Positions 30,157-33,193 of a DNA stretch of 33,193 bases are shown here, one piece after another. The first letter of the stretch is position 1. Each line of letters opens with the position of its first letter. The notes under the pieces are model-generated. The model saw nothing but the letters and a program-made list of their open reading frames with translations, did no database searches and was not told where the DNA came from. Made by a program: the position numbers and the translations under genes. This DNA comes from a virus. The stretch is from positions 1 through 33,193 of IMG/VR virus record IMGVR_UViG_3300045135_001374; one strand, 5' to 3'.

Positions 30157-31463
30157 TACGCTTGCCCTCCATCGGTTATTGTCCAGTTATTAGGTGATCC
30201 TGTTAAGATACCTCTTCCAGTAGTCGGATCTCCAGCACCATATTGAGCAGATCCAAAGTGAGCAGTAACTCCAGATTGTATTGTGGCCTGTGACGGCCAA
30301 CCTGTAGTCGTATTTAAAAGCTTGTCATAATTTGTTTGGCTAAAACCTGAACTGATGGCCATATTAGAAGCCGATGTTAAGTTGCTAATATCAAAATGAG
30401 ATATGTCTTGATCAAATACTGTTGCACCTTGTATAAAATTTGTAAGGTTTGTCATACTTGATGTAGTCCAGCTAGATAGGGATTGATTAAATGATGACGC
30501 CCCCCAAAATACACCGTTAAATAAAGTTGCATTTGAAACATCCCACGAGCTAACATCTTGGTTAAAACTGGTAGCCCCATCAAAAATACGTTTAATTGTA
30601 GTAGCGTTACTTGTTACTAGATTTGTTACAGGCTGGTTAAATTCTGTGACATTCTCAAACATAAACTCAAAATTAGTTCCTGCGCTTGTGTCTAAATTAG
30701 CAAGAGATTGGTTAAATGCTGAATTTCTAAACATTTTAGAAAAGTTCGTACATGAACTTAGATTTAGATCAATAGCGGAGTCAAAAATTGAACACCCATG
30801 AAACATTTCATTAGCTGCCGTTGCTAACGGCGCGTTTATTGTAACAGAGCTATTAAACACAGTATTGTCTTTAAAGAATCCGTATAGTGACACATTCAGA
30901 GGCATATCAAAGTCAATCTCTTGATTTATAGCTGTGTTTAAAAACATTGAAAATGCACTTGTTATATGACTAAAATCCCAATCATTTAATCTATTTATGC
31001 TCGTCAAACTTGAACACTCAACAAATAATCCATAAATATGATTTGTTTTACTCATATTTAAAACATCTAGGCAAGAGATCGTGGTTAAGTTATCACAACC
31101 TCTAAATTGTCTCCATGTATTACCTGTTCTTCCACCTAAGTTAAAATCTGATCCCCATTGACTAATTGTAATAAGCTTTGAACAATCTCCACCATTATCA
31201 AATTTCCACCCTTCAAATTTACCGTGAATCTCAATAGTGTAGGTCCCTGCACCCCCTGAAAAAGTTGTTGTTATGTCTGCATCGTCATAGGCTGTAATTA
31301 ATGAAGACACACCGTCTGTTGTTTTAGTGTAATATTCATACGCCCCGTTAGATATCGAGGGTAATGTAAACTGATCATTATTCGATGTCCCAGAGTTATC
31401 AGTCTTTACGCTAATAATCATAGGATTTCTGTTTTTGTTAAATGATGGAGCACAAGTAAACAT
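30156..31463 (-). CDS. DUF285/BspA-like repeat protein, presumed virion surface protein (435 aa)
   Basis: Residues about 125-375 contain roughly nine DUF285-type repeats (e.g. MFENVTEFNQPVTNLVTSNA, IFDGATSFNQDVSSWDVSNA, VFWGASSFNQSLSSWTTSSM). The N-terminal part (FTLPSISNGAYEYYTKTTDG, GAGTYTIEIHGKFEGWKFDN, LITISQWGS) is the strand-rich domain usually found before them. Related LRR-like repeats mediate adhesion in bacterial surface proteins. In a late operon beside a fibre gene it is probably exposed on the virion; this is inference. The start overlaps the fibre stop (TAATG). Confidence 0.8.
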   Translation of the reverse strand: MFTCAPSFNKNRNPMIISVKTDNSGTSNNDQFTLPSISNGAYEYYTKTTDGVSSLITAYDDADITTTFSGGAGTYTIEIHGKFEGWKFDNGGDCSKLITISQWGSDFNLGGRTGNTWRQFRGCDNLTTISCLDVLNMSKTNHIYGLFVECSSLTSINRLNDWDFSHITSAFSMFLNTAINQEIDFDMPLNVSLYGFFKDNTVFNSSVTINAPLATAANEMFHGCSIFDSAIDLNLSSCTNFSKMFRNSAFNQSLANLDTSAGTNFEFMFENVTEFNQPVTNLVTSNATTIKRIFDGATSFNQDVSSWDVSNATLFNGVFWGASSFNQSLSSWTTSSMTNLTNFIQGATVFDQDISHFDISNLTSASNMAISSGFSQTNYDKLLNTTTGWPSQATIQSGVTAHFGSAQYGAGDPTTGRGILTGSPNNWTITDGGQA

Positions 31464-32926
31464 TAGCTAAAATCCTTTGAGCTTACACAACAAAGCCCAC
31501 CTACGGTAGTGTAAATGCAGCTAATCATCATTACCCCAGATGCTGTTGTTGGCATTACTGGAGCTATCCCATCGGGAAATTTGAAAGTTGAATTATATGC
31601 TACTGTATATGAAGATGAAGCATGTTGTTTAATAATAAAATTATACGTGGTTCCATCTACTAAGTTTGATGGAGACGCTAGAGTTGTATTCTCTGTTAAA
31701 TCATGAACGAAAATATTGCTTAATGAAGCATCTATAGCAACACTGTTTGCCGAGCTAGTTAAAGTGGCAGGGGTTACTGTTTGAGCTTTAGTGAATGTAT
31801 TAACGGTGGCCAGAGCTGACTTAGCATCTAATTGCGTCTGAATTGCACTAGTTACTCCCTTAACATAAGCAATCTCAGTTTTTGATGGATAAGTTGACAC
31901 AGGCAGAGAGACTATCTTCTTACTACTATCAGCAGCTATCAATTCGTCAGCGGTTAGATTGCTGTTGATAGTACTCGCAAAAGTAACATTACTTGTTGTT
32001 GTTAAACCCTCTGGTTGGTCAACAGCAGCTAAAGCATTCCAATGGTCATCGTCAATTTCGATATTATTCATATAAGTTGAGCCAAGGCCATTAGCAGATA
32101 AGTATAAATCAGCATTTGTTTGAGTGGAGCTTATTGTCTGACCATCAATACTAACACCCGAGAATGTAGCCTTCTGACTTGAATCAATAGTTAAAGCATC
32201 CACAGGAACATTAGAACCATCAGGAGTAGTCATTAATCTAATACGACCTGGAGAACTAGTACTTGAGATAGTACCACTAGTATCCATACTAAAATCAATC
32301 TGACCCGTTAAATCATAATGAGATCCTGTCCATCCTGCACCATATATTGCGAGGGTAGATTGTCCAGATGTCAAAGTGGTATGACTATCAGTATTGTTAT
32401 TTGTTCTTGCACCAATAAGAGCTGGAGGTAAGGTTGTTGAATGTTTATGTATTATAGCTTGAGCAGGAGCTGTTCCCCCTATATCATTAATTCTAAGTGC
32501 AGAATCATAAGTTGTACCATTAATATTAATACCAGACTCTTCTGTAGAAGGTGGTGAATATATATCTAAATGACCAGTACCATTAGGAACTAAAGTTAAA
32601 TTACCATCAGTATTAGTAATACTTATTGTATTCCCGTCCAATGATATATTATCTATGACAGCACTTGCAAACTCACCAGTGGTAACAGTAGTAGCTATAT
32701 CTCCATTCAATGGAACCGCCGTAATCCTAACCTGAGTAAAACCATCTGATCCTATAGTGATGATAATATCATTCAATTCTAGCATAGTGCGAGCTTCATT
32801 GAAGTACCCGTCTGCTTGCATAGTAGCTTTTGTGTCTGTACTAGATAGATACGAAAAGATTTGAGGCGCAACTCCTCTTGCTCCTTGTCCTCCTACAGGT
32901 GAGAATTTATTTATATTAAAAGCCAT
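31463..32926 (-). CDS. Head or side fibre protein (487 aa)
   Basis: Residues 1-55 (MAFNINKFSPVGGQGARGVA, PQIFSYLSSTDTKATMQADG, YFNEARTMLELNDIIITIG) are homologous to the N-terminus of the decoration protein at 25262-25891, so the anchor is probably the capsid. The middle holds beta-rich repeats of the 'ISLDGNTISITNTDGNLTL' type typical of phage fibres. The C-terminus is a beta-domain (YNFIIKQHASSSYTVAYNST, FKFPDGIAPVMPTTASGVMM). GGAAA lies before the ATG. Confidence 0.78.
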   Translation of the reverse strand: MAFNINKFSPVGGQGARGVAPQIFSYLSSTDTKATMQADGYFNEARTMLELNDIIITIGSDGFTQVRITAVPLNGDIATTVTTGEFASAVIDNISLDGNTISITNTDGNLTLVPNGTGHLDIYSPPSTEESGININGTTYDSALRINDIGGTAPAQAIIHKHSTTLPPALIGARTNNNTDSHTTLTSGQSTLAIYGAGWTGSHYDLTGQIDFSMDTSGTISSTSSPGRIRLMTTPDGSNVPVDALTIDSSQKATFSGVSIDGQTISSTQTNADLYLSANGLGSTYMNNIEIDDDHWNALAAVDQPEGLTTTSNVTFASTINSNLTADELIAADSSKKIVSLPVSTYPSKTEIAYVKGVTSAIQTQLDAKSALATVNTFTKAQTVTPATLTSSANSVAIDASLSNIFVHDLTENTTLASPSNLVDGTTYNFIIKQHASSSYTVAYNSTFKFPDGIAPVMPTTASGVMMISCIYTTVGGLCCVSSKDFS

Positions 32927-32929
32927 ATA

Positions 32930-33193
32930 TTATTTCCAATATTGTTCAACCCATCCATTACACTCATGCGGCTTAGGTTTCCCATGAAATACTACTATCT
33001 TTGTAAACTTTTTAAATTCTTTTTGCAAGTGATTAGCCTTATAGCTCTGTATCTCCCTAGGATCAAAAGTCTTAACCTTATTATCACCTTCCAACATTTC
33101 CGTGATTAAATCTTGGTCTCCCTTTAGTCTTTGCATATCTGTAGGCTTAAATCGCGTATAGATCCTATTATAGTCTCCAATCTTCCAAATCAT
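32930..33193 (-). CDS. Glycosyltransferase, 3' part (residues 146-232 of 232)
   Basis: This is the C-terminal part of the gene that starts at 562. An internal ATG at 33193 looks like a start only because the contig is cut here; the circular frame begins 145 codons upstream. The segment carries GDQDLITEML and the terminal VVFHGKPKPHE, a His-Gly-Lys-Pro arrangement typical near the end of GT8-like enzymes. The stop lies just before the ATG of the fibre gene at 32926, and the fibre's GGAAA ribosome site lies inside this gene's last codons. Confidence 0.85.
   Translation of the reverse strand: MIWKIGDYNRIYTRFKPTDMQRLKGDQDLITEMLEGDNKVKTFDPREIQSYKANHLQKEFKKFTKIVVFHGKPKPHECNGWVEQYWK
33067..33193. 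repeat. Direct terminal repeat, right copy (127 bp)
   Basis: Exact copy of positions 1-127. It lies inside the glycosyltransferase reading frame, so it is coding sequence counted twice and not a separate terminal element. Confidence 0.97.

Noticed and set aside
30156-31463. DUF285 gene considered bacterial contamination or a cargo insertion
   Set aside because: It shares strand, one-base stop/start overlaps and base composition with its phage neighbours, so it is part of the late operon.

Overview
The window is an essentially complete, AT-rich tailed-phage genome with a short-tailed (podovirus) virion. The last 127 bases (33067-33193) repeat the first 127 exactly, so the molecule closes into a circle of 33,066 bp. 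The join falls inside a glycosyltransferase gene, which is read here as two pieces. An exact 127-base end overlap is what a k-mer assembler leaves on a circular contig. An Sf6-like small terminase suggests headful packaging, which also gives circular maps. The host is probably an alphaproteobacterium, because the XRE regulator has the FQQ-IQKYENG-N-VSA signature common there. This is an inference; the sequence does not show habitat.

Layout. A control region (6240-8325) holds an XRE regulator with a palindrome over its own promoter, a replication initiator on the minus strand, a ribbon-helix-helix protein and divergent promoters. The early/middle block (8326-12885, plus strand) carries small proteins, two lipoproteins and a recombination set: Gp157-like protein, ERF annealase, SSB and RuvC-like nuclease. 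Inserted between ERF and SSB is a protein with 28 near-identical XNXGX pentapeptides. No DNA polymerase, RNA polymerase, helicase, integrase or partition gene was seen, so the phage should depend on host polymerases. Host-type sigma70 promoters agree with this, including one perfect TTGACA-N16-TATAAT.

The late block runs entirely on the minus strand, from about 6239 down through the contig join to 12882. In order of transcription: two small genes, terminase small subunit, small membrane proteins, a GC-rich presumptive structured RNA, terminase large subunit (interrupted by a LAGLIDADG intein), acetyltransferase, glycosyltransferase, a fibre, a DUF285 repeat protein, a tandem-duplicated protein, portal, Bbp19-like protein, scaffold, major capsid protein (with its own promoter and a long structured leader), a decoration protein, tail adaptor, tail nozzle, three internal virion proteins, tail fibre and a lysis cassette.

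The most notable points are a lambda-like origin embedded in the linker of the initiator gene (five 11-bp iterons beside an AT-rich tract), a possible RNA switch in front of the capsid gene, a possible pseudoknotted leader in front of the initiator, an intein with an unusual penultimate residue, and the pentapeptide protein, whose repeats vary almost only at amino-acid-changing positions.
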